Positions 19,344 to 26,775 of a DNA stretch of 33,295 nt are shown one piece after another. Each line of letters begins with the position of its first letter. The first letter of the stretch is position 1. The translations under genes and the position numbers were made by a program. The notes beneath the pieces are model-generated. The model was not told the DNA's origin. It saw only the letters and a program-made list of their open reading frames with translations, and ran no database searches. The stretch is from Legionellaceae bacterium UBA6148 (GTDB taxonomy: Bacteria; Pseudomonadota; Gammaproteobacteria; Legionellales; Legionellaceae), in NCBI GenBank assembly GCA_002423125.1, contig DIUW01000025.1, positions 1-33,295 on the forward strand, in the 5' to 3' direction.

Positions 19344-19373
19344 TGCATTTCTCCTTATCAAAATTAAGTCTTA

Positions 19374-19880
19374 TTACCCACTTACACGTTTCAACTGCCC
19401 TAGTAATTCTTTCAGTTTTTTACATCCGACTTCCCTTTGCTCGCTTGTTATCAGAAGCGATTCGTGTTGCACTTTTTCTTTCACCAATGAAGGAGATACA
19501 TGTGTGCGATAGCACTTTCTAAACTCAACTGGTGATGGTGGAAAAGAAGGGACTGCATGATGTCCAGATAAAAAATATTCAATGGTTGCTAACACTCCTT
19601 TTTTGCCAATTTTAAGTACTAAGTCTTGCCATTCCTGACGAATTGCAGATGCTTCATCAGGGGAGTCACCCTCAAAAACAGGGCGGCCATAAATAATTTT
19701 AATTTTAAAGATCAGCCACTCTGTTAAATTAACAGCCTCTAGCTCTGATAGTTTTTGATTACACAGATCCGTTCCTGCTTCTAAATTCTTCATCAAATTG
19801 CCTGATCGCTGCTTGTCTATTGAAAGTAACGGCTGATTTTTCATCTTGGTTTCTAGAAAGACGAGATTGGTATTGCTCAT
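19374..19880 (-). CDS. LvrB-like conserved protein upstream of the pilin gene
   Basis: This 168-residue soluble protein has no motif I recognise with certainty. The N-terminal half is helical and charged; the middle has WLIFKIKIIYGRPVFEG and LVLKIGKKGVLATIEYFL; the C-terminus is Lys-rich. The start is well supported by GAGAGGAG seven bases before ATG. That site lies inside the upstream gene, so the two genes overlap by 122 bp in different frames. By position (repressor, then two genes, then traA) it corresponds to LvrB of Legionella ICEs. That name is inferred from context, not from an alignment. Confidence 0.75.
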   Translation of the reverse strand: MSNTNLVFLETKMKNQPLLSIDKQRSGNLMKNLEAGTDLCNQKLSELEAVNLTEWLIFKIKIIYGRPVFEGDSPDEASAIRQEWQDLVLKIGKKGVLATIEYFLSGHHAVPSFPPSPVEFRKCYRTHVSPSLVKEKVQHESLLITSEQREVGCKKLKELLGQLKRVSG

Positions 19881-20934
19881 CTAAGTACTCCTCTCTTTGT
19901 TGCTTAATGATTTGTTGCTGTTGTTTTACGCCAGATTGGCTTCGGGTCATCTCAGATTTATATACCGACTCATCAAGGCAAACTTCATCTTCCCAGCGTG
20001 CCTCGTTAAGCCAACTTGAAGGGTTCGGCCACTGAGGAACAAACAGATTTAATCGTTGACGTAATTGCTTTTCTTTTGCTTGGCTATCCAAAGCCACTAG
20101 CATTGTTTTTAATAAATCGGAGCTTTCGTCAGACACAAGTGCTGAAAAAATTTCAAATGATTTTTTTTTGTTAATGGGCTTATTCGTAAGCGCTATCCAT
20201 GTATTCCAAAACATACCAAAAGGCGTGAATTCAAATTGTTCATACGCAACATCAGTCATTTGTATTTCGTTTGGTAATCTTTTTACGTAATCTTGGTTTG
20301 TATTCTTTGTATATTGCTGGGGTAAATTTGCTACCACCGTAGGATCAATCTGCACCAACGATGATGCACTTTTGCTATCACCGTAAGTGCAATTTGCTTC
20401 TATCGATAGGAGCAAATTGTCACTATCGATACACTCGTCTTTCATTGCCTGATCTGGTGCTGTTTCTGCATCAATATCGACCACATCTAACTTATGCTCT
20501 GATTGCACAAACAGGTAACTCTTTAACCAAGACTTGACTTCGTTAGGGTGAAATAAAAAATGCCGTGTTTTATCAAATGAATAACGCGGATTGGGGTTGC
20601 GATGTACCGAAATAAATTTCAAATTTTCTAATAATTCAATTGCAGTCTGGATCCTTCGTTTATTAAAAATATTTAACAAAGAGTCTTCCAATTGCTCTGA
20701 TTTGTGCCACTGTAATAAACCTGTAATTTGATTTCCATTTTCCCCATGTCTTTCAGCTACGGCATTATGATTTTTTGCTTGGTAACGTTGTTCAAGCTTG
20801 ATATTGTGCCAATACTCGAATAAATTTAATAAAGCAGCTGCACAGGCATCTTTTTGACATGCTTCCAATTGCCACTTACGGATTAAAACTAATCGTTCAC
20901 CCTCTGGATGAGGGATACAGCTTGTGCGAGACAT
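19759..20934 (-). CDS. LvrA-like protein, first gene of the transfer operon
   Basis: This 391-residue soluble protein starts at an ATG with GGAGG six bases before it. The N-terminal ~130 residues (RKWQLEACQKDACAAALLNL, then RIQTAIELLENLKFISV) look like a winged-helix or replication-initiator type DNA-binding region: the helix, small residues and basic wing are visible, but I do not recognise a named family. The middle is acidic and low in complexity. The C-terminus is Gln/Arg-rich (SGVKQQQQIIKQQREEYLD), with coiled-coil character. It is divergent from the repressor gene and heads the operon, like LvrA in Legionella ICEs. Function there is probably regulatory; this is inference. Confidence 0.75.
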   Translation of the reverse strand: MSRTSCIPHPEGERLVLIRKWQLEACQKDACAAALLNLFEYWHNIKLEQRYQAKNHNAVAERHGENGNQITGLLQWHKSEQLEDSLLNIFNKRRIQTAIELLENLKFISVHRNPNPRYSFDKTRHFLFHPNEVKSWLKSYLFVQSEHKLDVVDIDAETAPDQAMKDECIDSDNLLLSIEANCTYGDSKSASSLVQIDPTVVANLPQQYTKNTNQDYVKRLPNEIQMTDVAYEQFEFTPFGMFWNTWIALTNKPINKKKSFEIFSALVSDESSDLLKTMLVALDSQAKEKQLRQRLNLFVPQWPNPSSWLNEARWEDEVCLDESVYKSEMTRSQSGVKQQQQIIKQQREEYLDEQYQSRLSRNQDEKSAVTFNRQAAIRQFDEEFRSRNGSV

Positions 20935-20977
20935 CGTAATCCTCCGTGTGTCATAATGTGATATGCATAAAGATTTT

Positions 20978-21024
20978 TATACGCAGATAATGTATAATTA
21001 AATTAAATATACCAAATTACGTAT
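20978..21024. promoter_or_regulatory. Divergent promoter and operator between repressor and transfer operon
   Basis: A 21-bp near-palindrome, GTATAATTAAATTAAATATAC (20992-21012), sits between the two genes, with one mismatch pair. On the minus strand, TTGGTA (21015-21010) and CATTAT (20992-20987) with a 17-bp spacer form a good sigma70-type promoter for the lvrA-like gene, and the palindrome fills that spacer. On the plus strand, TATAAT (20993-20998) inside the palindrome could be the -10 of the repressor gene, with only a weak -35. Further half-sites, TATAC at 20978-20982 and GTAT at 21021-21024, flank it. Repressor binding here would control both directions; inference. Confidence 0.6.
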
Positions 21025-21052
21025 CAATTGAAAAGGGTTGATTGGATTGATA

Positions 21053-21718
21053 ATGGAAAAAACTAATGATGATCAGAGAGTAAATGCCGGACGTCGCATA
21101 AAAATGACGAGAACACTGGCAGGGATTTCGCGCAAAGATTTAGAAAGCAAACATGGGATTAGCGCGCATACCCTGCAGTCTTGGGAATTAGGACGAAATC
21201 CTCTGACGGATAAAGCCGCGTCAAAATTAGTCGAAATCTTTCACAGCGTCGGTGTGAGTTGCTCAATGCAATGGCTTCTTGAAGGCTCAGGTAAAAGCCC
21301 CTGTTTATTAGAATCAGAATTTGCCCTTTACCCATCGATTGATAAAGACATCGCTCCGTTATTAAATACAGAAAACGCTATCCAGAAAGAAATTGATTTT
21401 TTTAGATCCCATAACCCTAATGCGCTGGTGATAATGGTTTCTGATGACACCATGGAACCAAGGTACGCGCAAGGTGATTTTGTCGGAGGCATTCAATACC
21501 TCATTCCACAAAAAATTAGTGAGTGCATAGGCCATGATTGTATTATTGAAACCAGTGAAGGGACGTTTTTTCGTCGATTATTAAAACGTAAAAACGGATA
21601 CGCTTTGGTCTGTTTAAACCCGCAAACTGAAGTAAATGAGCCCGTTATCTTTACAAAAACCATTCTGGCAGCAACCCCCGTTATTTGGCATCGCTGGAAA
21701 TTTAAAAAATCGCAATAA
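21053..21718 (+). CDS. Cro/CI-type repressor with degenerate S24 peptidase domain
   Basis: This is a 221-residue protein from ATG 21053; an in-frame TTG at 21038 is less likely. Residues about 8-60 form an XRE helix-turn-helix (GRRIKMTRTLAGISRKDLES, then HTLQSWELGRNPL). The C-terminus is a LexA/CI-like S24 domain. The position of the catalytic serine is Thr133 (SDDTMEP, then GDFVGG), and the lysine position is Arg174 (FFRRLL). Autocleavage is therefore unlikely. No Ala-Gly cleavage site stands out. It is divergent from the transfer operon, the place of lvrR in Legionella ICEs, and probably represses it. Confidence 0.88.
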   Translation: MEKTNDDQRVNAGRRIKMTRTLAGISRKDLESKHGISAHTLQSWELGRNPLTDKAASKLVEIFHSVGVSCSMQWLLEGSGKSPCLLESEFALYPSIDKDIAPLLNTENAIQKEIDFFRSHNPNALVIMVSDDTMEPRYAQGDFVGGIQYLIPQKISECIGHDCIIETSEGTFFRRLLKRKNGYALVCLNPQTEVNEPVIFTKTILAATPVIWHRWKFKKSQ

Positions 21719-21727
21719 GGATCCAAC

Positions 21728-22408
21728 ATGAAAACGGCACTTATAACCGGCGCCAATAGAGGAATTGGTCTTGAGTTTGCCCAACAGCTAAAGGAACAGG
21801 GCTATTATATTTTAGGTGCTTGCCGTCACCCTGAAAACGCGCCTGAACTCTGCGCATTGGCTGACGAAGTGTTCCAATTAGATGTGACCAACGATACCGA
21901 CATCACCGCATTAAAACAAAAGCTCGGTAACAGGCCGATTGATCTGCTCATCAACAACGCTGGTACTAGCGGTGAACAGGGTGTTACTGTTGGAAATGTG
22001 GATCGAGCTAACTTCATGAACGTCCTTAATGTCAATTGCATTGGCGTTGTAAAATTAAGTGATGCTCTACTGCCTAATTTAGAAGCCAGTGAAGACAAAA
22101 GCATCTTAGTGATCAGCTCTCACATGGGTAGTATTTCAGATAATGAACGAGGTAGATCTTATGCTTATCGTGCCAGTAAATCTGCACTTCATTGCGTCAT
22201 GCGCAGCTTTGCGATAGATGTGGAAGATAAAGGAATCAAGGTCATGCTCATTCATCCAGGATGGGTGAAAACAGCAATGGGTGGTCCTGATGCACTAGTT
22301 GATGTTCATACCAGTGTTGCCGGAATGCTTACACAGGCGGAGCAACACTTTTCTGAAAGCCATGCTGAAGTGCTTCGCCGTTTTGATGGGGATACAATCG
22401 ATTGGTAG
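21728..22408 (+). CDS. Short-chain dehydrogenase/reductase
   Basis: This 226-residue classical SDR has the NAD(P)-binding motif TGANRGIG at 7-14, NNAG at 76-79, an active-site serine region SSHMGSIS around 130-137 and the catalytic YxxxK at Y147-K151. An Asp (QLDVTN, near 52) binds the adenine ring. The C-terminal HPGWVKTAMGG is typical. It resembles the C-factor/sniffer type of SDR. The ribosome site AAGGA lies in the 9-bp gap after the repressor stop, so it is probably in the same transcript. Substrate unknown. Confidence 0.9.
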   Translation: MKTALITGANRGIGLEFAQQLKEQGYYILGACRHPENAPELCALADEVFQLDVTNDTDITALKQKLGNRPIDLLINNAGTSGEQGVTVGNVDRANFMNVLNVNCIGVVKLSDALLPNLEASEDKSILVISSHMGSISDNERGRSYAYRASKSALHCVMRSFAIDVEDKGIKVMLIHPGWVKTAMGGPDALVDVHTSVAGMLTQAEQHFSESHAEVLRRFDGDTIDW

Positions 22409-22428
22409 CAAGTTAAATAGGACTCTTA

Positions 22429-22920
22429 ATGCAGTTTAGAATCACCCAAAAATATGCTAGCGACTGCAAAATTGATAACCTTTCACTTCCTTGTGATACA
22501 TTATCACCCCTAGATGATTGGTTCATCGATATGTTTCGAATTCATCGAAAAAAAATAGCGATGATAACGCATGCAAAATCCACTTATACATTTTTCATAC
22601 CTTATGCTGCGGTCGGCGGTGCCAAAGCGATTCCAGAATGCGTGAGTGTATTGATCGAAAAATTTCTATATCGTGAAAATTTATCACACCACATTGATGA
22701 ACTGCGACGCTTGTCAAATGAAAATCCTGTTTTCTGCAAAACGGTGGACAGAAAAATTTTAGGACACATGAACGATTTTAAGCGGTGTGCCAGCTATCGA
22801 TTAGAGGAAAACCCCACTGATTTTGATGGTGCAGAACACATGATCGCACAAATACCTGTGAATCTTCAACCCATCAAATATACGACACCACTAGAACGTT
22901 TTCGTGAATTATTGGAGTAA
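22429..22920 (+). CDS. DUF6933-like hypothetical protein
   Basis: The 163-residue protein starts MQFRITQKYASDC, with DDWFIDMFRIHRKKIAMITHA and STYTFFIPYA following. This pattern (short N-terminal strand, DW, then HRKK and a TYTFF strand) reminds me of DUF6933 domain proteins; the match is from memory and moderate. No signal peptide, no membrane segment, no catalytic motif recognised. It lies 20 bp after the SDR gene with an AGGA ribosome site, so it is likely co-transcribed with it and the repressor. Confidence 0.65.
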   Translation: MQFRITQKYASDCKIDNLSLPCDTLSPLDDWFIDMFRIHRKKIAMITHAKSTYTFFIPYAAVGGAKAIPECVSVLIEKFLYRENLSHHIDELRRLSNENPVFCKTVDRKILGHMNDFKRCASYRLEENPTDFDGAEHMIAQIPVNLQPIKYTTPLERFRELLE

Positions 22921-22953
22921 GGTGGTGTTGTTGACAGATGTGTTTATTGCATC

Positions 22954-22986
22954 TTAAGTCATATCAATATCAGAATGCCCAATCAA
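22954..22986 (-). pseudogene. Possible relic of a tyrosine recombinase (box II)
   Basis: The minus strand reads LIGHSDIDMT followed by a stop, which is the conserved GHSDI box II of tyrosine integrases. It shares the 15-mer AATATCAGAATGCCC (22966-22980) with the intact integrase (29800-29814). No further integrase sequence is readable around it, so this is a very short relic at best, or chance. Confidence 0.3.
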
Positions 22987-23004
22987 AAAAAATAGTGTGG
23001 CTAT

Positions 23005-23316
23005 TCAAAAATTCTCACATCGAACAACATGATACGCGGGTGTTTCATAAGGATGTGATTTCTTTAATGCAGAGATAACCGATTGAATATGCTTTTCATC
23101 ACAAACCATATCCACTTTATATTCAGGGAGCTGTTCTATTTGATTCAATTCACCCACAGAAGGATTGCTGCCCTCTAATGGCTTAAATTGTCCTTCGCCC
23201 AACGTCTGCCAAGCACAATGAGAGTATTGACCAATTCGCCCAGCGCCCGCATCAAATAAAGCGGCTTTAACTCGTTCGACTTCATGCTGCGGCACGTAAA
23301 AGCTAATTTTATACAT
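23005..23316 (-). CDS. YqfO-like small protein (NIF3/CutA-type domain)
   Basis: This is a 103-residue protein from ATG 23316, with AAAGGG seven bases before. The open frame extends 12 codons upstream without support. The sequence MYKISFYVPQHEVERVKAAL and later KVDMVCDEKHIQSVI, ending SHPYETPAYHV, is the pattern of the small alpha-beta domain inserted in NIF3/YqfO proteins and found alone as 100-residue YqfO family members. In the family the PYETPAYDV end is a strong signature. Function is unknown; a metal- or ligand-sensing role has been suggested from the fold. It is divergent from the WYL regulator gene (68 bp apart). Confidence 0.85.
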   Translation of the reverse strand: MYKISFYVPQHEVERVKAALFDAGAGRIGQYSHCAWQTLGEGQFKPLEGSNPSVGELNQIEQLPEYKVDMVCDEKHIQSVISALKKSHPYETPAYHVVRCENF

Positions 23317-23384
23317 ATCATGCCCTTTGTTAATCAAGTATAATACTGCCAAAATATGTCAGGATTACTCTCAGGTTTTCATTT

Positions 23385-24077
23385 ATGTCACGAACCGAAC
23401 GCCTATTTGATTTAATACAATTATTACGACGACATCGATTTCCAATCAGTGGAGCAACTCTCGCACAAGAATTAGGTGTGAGTCTTCGAACAGTCTATAG
23501 AGATATATCAACACTTCAAGCACAAGGGGCTGAAATTAAAGGTGAACCTGGTCTTGGATATGTATTACGACCCGGATTTATGCTGCCACCGCTCATGTTT
23601 TCTGAAGACGAAATTGAAGCGCTTGTCCTTGGTTCTCGTTGGGTGGCACGCAGAGCTGACAAAAAATTAAAGTTCGCTGCCACAAACGTTTTAGCTAAAA
23701 TAGCCGCCGTCTTGCCAGCTGATCTTCGCTCACAATTGCAATTTTCAGGATTACTCATTGGCCCCGTAAAAACTGCAATAACTCATGATGATGAAGCAGA
23801 AGCCTTGGTGCGTTTAAGCATTCGCAAAGAACATAAGCTTCAAATGACCTATATTGATGTTAAAGGGGACGAATCAAATCGCATAATCTGGCCATTAGCG
23901 CTGGGATTTTTTGAGGAGGTACACGTTATTGTTGCTTGGTGTGAGATGAAGCATGATTATCGCCATTTTCGTACTGATAGAATCGTCAAATTAACACCGT
24001 TAGAAATACGGTATTCACCGCGCCGTCAAAATCTTCTCAAAAAATGGCGCGAGATCCACAATATTCCAGAGCAATAA
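23385..24077 (+). CDS. WYL-domain transcriptional regulator (YafY/DeoR-like)
   Basis: The 230-residue protein has an N-terminal winged helix (about 3-60: RLFDLIQLLRRH, then LAQELGVSLRTVYRDIS), then a linker with PGFMLPPLMFSEDEIEALVLG, and a C-terminal WYL domain (about 138-205, with FFEEVHVIVAW and YRHFRTDRI). Such regulators bind a small ligand or nucleic acid through the WYL domain and control neighbouring enzyme genes. The next gene is a VOC protein with a perfect inverted repeat in front, so that pair is the likely regulon. Confidence 0.9.
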   Translation: MSRTERLFDLIQLLRRHRFPISGATLAQELGVSLRTVYRDISTLQAQGAEIKGEPGLGYVLRPGFMLPPLMFSEDEIEALVLGSRWVARRADKKLKFAATNVLAKIAAVLPADLRSQLQFSGLLIGPVKTAITHDDEAEALVRLSIRKEHKLQMTYIDVKGDESNRIIWPLALGFFEEVHVIVAWCEMKHDYRHFRTDRIVKLTPLEIRYSPRRQNLLKKWREIHNIPEQ

Positions 24078-24089
24078 AGTCATTCACTC

Positions 24090-24122
24090 CTGACAGAAAC
24101 TGTCAGTCTATGCCCGTATACT
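24090..24122 (+). promoter_or_regulatory. Inverted repeat and promoter upstream of the VOC gene
   Basis: CTGACAG-AAA-CTGTCAG (24090-24106) is a perfect 7-bp inverted repeat with a 3-bp centre. A -10 like TATACT (24117-24122) follows. The left arm TGACAG is a possible but badly spaced -35 (20 bp). This is the best candidate for the WYL regulator's operator. A single half-site-like TGTCAG also occurs upstream of the regulator gene (23357-23362). There is no T-run, so a terminator is less likely. Confidence 0.55.
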
Positions 24123-24161
24123 GGATTCGATACAATCAATAACCCTTAAAAAAAGGAAAAT

Positions 24162-24536
24162 ATGATGCTCGAACCAAGTGCTGTTGTACTCTATGTTGAC
24201 AATCTTGCTAAAAGTCGCCAATTCTATCAAGCGTTACTTGGGATAAAACCCGAAGAGTTGTCACCTAGTTTCAATCAATTTACTTTATCAAACGGGATGC
24301 GCCTGGCGTTGAAGTTTAAAGATACCGTTGAACCTCCCGCGGAAGATAAAAATGGCGGTGGCGAGTTGGCTTTCACTCTGGATAATCCCGCTATGCTTGA
24401 TGAGTTGTTTGCAGATTGGCAAAAGAAAGGCGTAACCATTGCACAATCTCCAACCCCCATGACGTTTGGTTATACTTTTCTCGCGCTCGACCCCGATGGT
24501 AATCGACTGCGATTTGTCTCTCTCGGGAAGTTATAA
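24162..24536 (+). CDS. VOC (glyoxalase/bleomycin resistance) superfamily protein
   Basis: This 124-residue protein has two beta-alpha-beta-beta-beta modules: residues about 5-55 (SAVVLYVDNLAKSRQFYQAL) and 68-122 (ELAFTLDNPAMLDEL, then FLALDPDGNRLRFVSL). The DPDGNRLRF end is a VOC signature. Members isomerise, open or sequester small molecules, often metal-dependent. Here the first metal-ligand His common in lyases is not evident, so a binding or protective role is as likely as catalysis. Two ATGs are adjacent; the ribosome site AAGGA fits either. Confidence 0.88.
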   Translation: MMLEPSAVVLYVDNLAKSRQFYQALLGIKPEELSPSFNQFTLSNGMRLALKFKDTVEPPAEDKNGGGELAFTLDNPAMLDELFADWQKKGVTIAQSPTPMTFGYTFLALDPDGNRLRFVSLGKL

Positions 24537-24563
24537 ATCATTCAACTGAAAAAAGGATAACTA

Positions 24564-25037
24564 ATGACACATATCAACCCACAAAAAATGTACATTGAAC
24601 GTATGACAATAGCAGGGATAACAGAAAGAACAAAAAATGAAGATGAATTTAATCCCAACGCAGCGCGGCTACCAGGACTATGGGAACGTTTTTTTTCAGA
24701 AAACCTTTCTCAACAAATATCAAAAGACAACAGCAACCCATTGGTTTATGGCGTTTATTCGGATTATAAATCAGACGCATCAGACCTCTATACCGTTACT
24801 GCCGGAGTAGAAGTGCCTCATGATCTCCTATCTACTCAATTTGACACCATCATCGTCAGTGAGGGCGACTATCTGGTATTTACAAATCGAGGACCAATGC
24901 CCAAGGCAATCATTGAAACCTGGCAAACCGTTTGGCAATATTTTGCTGAGAACACAGAAAAAAAGAGAGCGTACAAAACTGACTTCGAAGTGTATACCTC
25001 ATCAGAAGAGTGCGCTGTGTACATTGGTATAAAATAA
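24564..25037 (+). CDS. GyrI-like/AraC effector-binding domain protein
   Basis: The 157-residue protein is a stand-alone effector-binding (SRPBCC-like GyrI) domain: start YIERMTIAGITERTKNEDE, then GVYSDYKSDASDLYTVTAGVEV, and the typical FTNRGPMPKAIIETWQTVWQ near residue 112 and a C-terminal VYIGIK. The pattern matches the integron-cassette type (Cass2) of these binders. Such proteins bind cationic drug-like compounds or gyrase. It lies 27 bp after the VOC gene with an AAGGAT ribosome site, so it probably belongs to the same transcript. Confidence 0.83.
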   Translation: MTHINPQKMYIERMTIAGITERTKNEDEFNPNAARLPGLWERFFSENLSQQISKDNSNPLVYGVYSDYKSDASDLYTVTAGVEVPHDLLSTQFDTIIVSEGDYLVFTNRGPMPKAIIETWQTVWQYFAENTEKKRAYKTDFEVYTSSEECAVYIGIK

Positions 25038-25103
25038 ATAAATTGGCGTTTGTTCTGCTTATTTATTGTTATACTGCTGATATTTACTGATTGGAAAAGC
25101 ATT

Positions 25104-25742
25104 ATGAAGATTACCTTTCTATTTTATAATGGAATGACAGCACTCGATGCTATAGGCCCTCATGAAATACTGACTCGGTTACCTGGTGCAACCATATGCC
25201 GCGCAAGTCTTCAACCAGGCTCAATACAGGCTGGGGCTGGTTTAACATTAATGACAGAGCATGCATTATCCGATATAACAGAAACTGATATTTTAGTAGT
25301 ACCTGGTGGGGAAAGCGCAACATCTTTACGCAACTATCCAGAAATACTGGCATGGATTAAAAAAATCCACACAACGACCACCTGGACAACATCAGTCTGT
25401 ACGGGTAGTCTCATTCTGGGTGCTGCGGGCGTTTTATCGGGAGTCCAAGCTACAACGCATTGGGCTGTGATGGATCGCTTACAAACATATGGTGCTATAC
25501 CCACTCATAAACGCATTGTTGAGTCTGGAAAAATTATCACTGCAGCAGGTGTCTCTGCAGGTATTGATATGGCCTTAAGCCTAGCCTCCAAGATTGCAGG
25601 ACAATCTGTCGCCGAAAGCTTACAGTTGGCCATTGAATATGATCCCGAACCACCATTTAATGCAGGCTCGCCTGAGAAAGCGCCGTTACAGATCGTTGAA
25701 GCACTGCGTACCAGGTTATTAGAAAAATTTGAGAGCCTATAG
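25104..25742 (+). CDS. DJ-1/PfpI family protein (isonitrile hydratase-like)
   Basis: This is a 212-residue protein from ATG 25104. The open frame begins 18 codons upstream, but that stretch is hydrophobic noise without a ribosome site. Cys99 is in the nucleophile elbow TTSVCTGSLILGAAG; Glu and Asp near residues 14-21 (TALDAIGPHEI) complete the usual triad area. The VLSGVQATTHW segment is typical of the InhA/ThiJ subgroup. This subgroup includes isonitrile hydratase and AraC-linked sensors. Substrate not known. Confidence 0.87.
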   Translation: MKITFLFYNGMTALDAIGPHEILTRLPGATICRASLQPGSIQAGAGLTLMTEHALSDITETDILVVPGGESATSLRNYPEILAWIKKIHTTTTWTTSVCTGSLILGAAGVLSGVQATTHWAVMDRLQTYGAIPTHKRIVESGKIITAAGVSAGIDMALSLASKIAGQSVAESLQLAIEYDPEPPFNAGSPEKAPLQIVEALRTRLLEKFESL

Positions 25743-25770
25743 GCTTGGTCTTTCTCTCAGGAGTATAAAT

Positions 25771-26751
25771 GTGACCTTCAAAACCAATTGGGAAAAAGCC
25801 GACAAGCAAATTCAGCTATCGCTAGACACAATAAGGTCCATGGTAAAGCAAGCATTTCCTGAAAAGACCTTAGAATCACACGATATTATATCTGGTGGCT
25901 GCGCCAACTTAAATATTAAAATTCATCTAAAAACTGATGAACATCCTTATATTTTACGCGTTTATTTGCGTGATAAAGAAGCAGCCTTCCGCGAACAAAA
26001 AATAGGTGAACTTTTAAAACAAACTGTACCAATACCTGCTATTTATTTCATTGGAGACGATGAGCAACATCGCTTTGCTATAACTCAATTCATTGAAGGC
26101 ATTACACTAAGAGAGTTGCTTTTGGGTGATCTTCCTCATAATTTACCTGCTCTTATGTATGAAGCAGGCTCCATCCTCGGTAAAATTCAAAGCCATCATT
26201 TCAAAACTGCAGGTTTTTTTGATGAAAATCTCACTATTTGTGAACCCATTTCACAATCAGGATTGGTTGAGTTTGCAAAAAACTGCTTAAAAAATGCCAC
26301 GGCGATGCCATGTTTAAGTAACACCGTTCTTATGAAAATAGACTATTTTCTTGAAAAGTATCAATCGCTTTTCCCAGATGAGCACAATCATCATTTAGTT
26401 CATGCAGATTACGACCCAGCCAATATATTAGTCAATCAAAGAAACGGGGACTGGGAAATTACTGGGGTTTTAGATTGGGAGTTCTCTTTTTCAGGCTCAC
26501 CCCTGTGGGATGTCGCGAACATGTTACGCTATGCGCACCAGATGCCGACTGTATTTGAAACATCATTTTTAAAAGGATTAAGTTCGAGTTTTTCTCTCCC
26601 TGAACATTGGAAACTTAGCGTTCATCTTTTAAATTTGCTATCATTGCTTGATTGTTTGGTGCGATGTCCTCCTTTGGATCGTCCGAACCAATGCAAAGAC
26701 ATTTGTACTCTGATTCAATATATTACCGATCAGTTAGACAAAACACCATGA
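25771..26751 (+). CDS. APH-family phosphotransferase
   Basis: I place the start at GTG 25771 with AGGAG seven bases before it, which gives 326 residues; the upstream extension to 25729 overlaps the previous gene. The kinase-like fold shows ISGGCANLNIKI (near residue 36), PYILRVYL with a Lys/Arg strand, and the catalytic loop HADYDPANIL (H211, D213, N218). Next comes VLDWEFSFSG (Asp near 234) and the PLWDVANML helix. The family covers aminoglycoside, macrolide, choline and homoserine kinases. The nucleotide-binding glycine loop is weak. Substrate cannot be read from the sequence; a drug-modifying role is plausible in this neighbourhood. Confidence 0.85.
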   Translation: MTFKTNWEKADKQIQLSLDTIRSMVKQAFPEKTLESHDIISGGCANLNIKIHLKTDEHPYILRVYLRDKEAAFREQKIGELLKQTVPIPAIYFIGDDEQHRFAITQFIEGITLRELLLGDLPHNLPALMYEAGSILGKIQSHHFKTAGFFDENLTICEPISQSGLVEFAKNCLKNATAMPCLSNTVLMKIDYFLEKYQSLFPDEHNHHLVHADYDPANILVNQRNGDWEITGVLDWEFSFSGSPLWDVANMLRYAHQMPTVFETSFLKGLSSSFSLPEHWKLSVHLLNLLSLLDCLVRCPPLDRPNQCKDICTLIQYITDQLDKTP

Positions 26752-26775
26752 CACCACGTTTTAAGTGATTCGACC

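Noticed and set aside
19344..19373. CsrA-like gene between the LvrB-like gene and traA
   Set aside because: Only 30 bp are available and no open frame fits.
20935..21052. Possible oriT in the AT-rich divergent region
   Set aside because: The palindromes fit repressor sites overlapping promoters; no nick-site pattern or relaxase-accessory gene is recognisable here.
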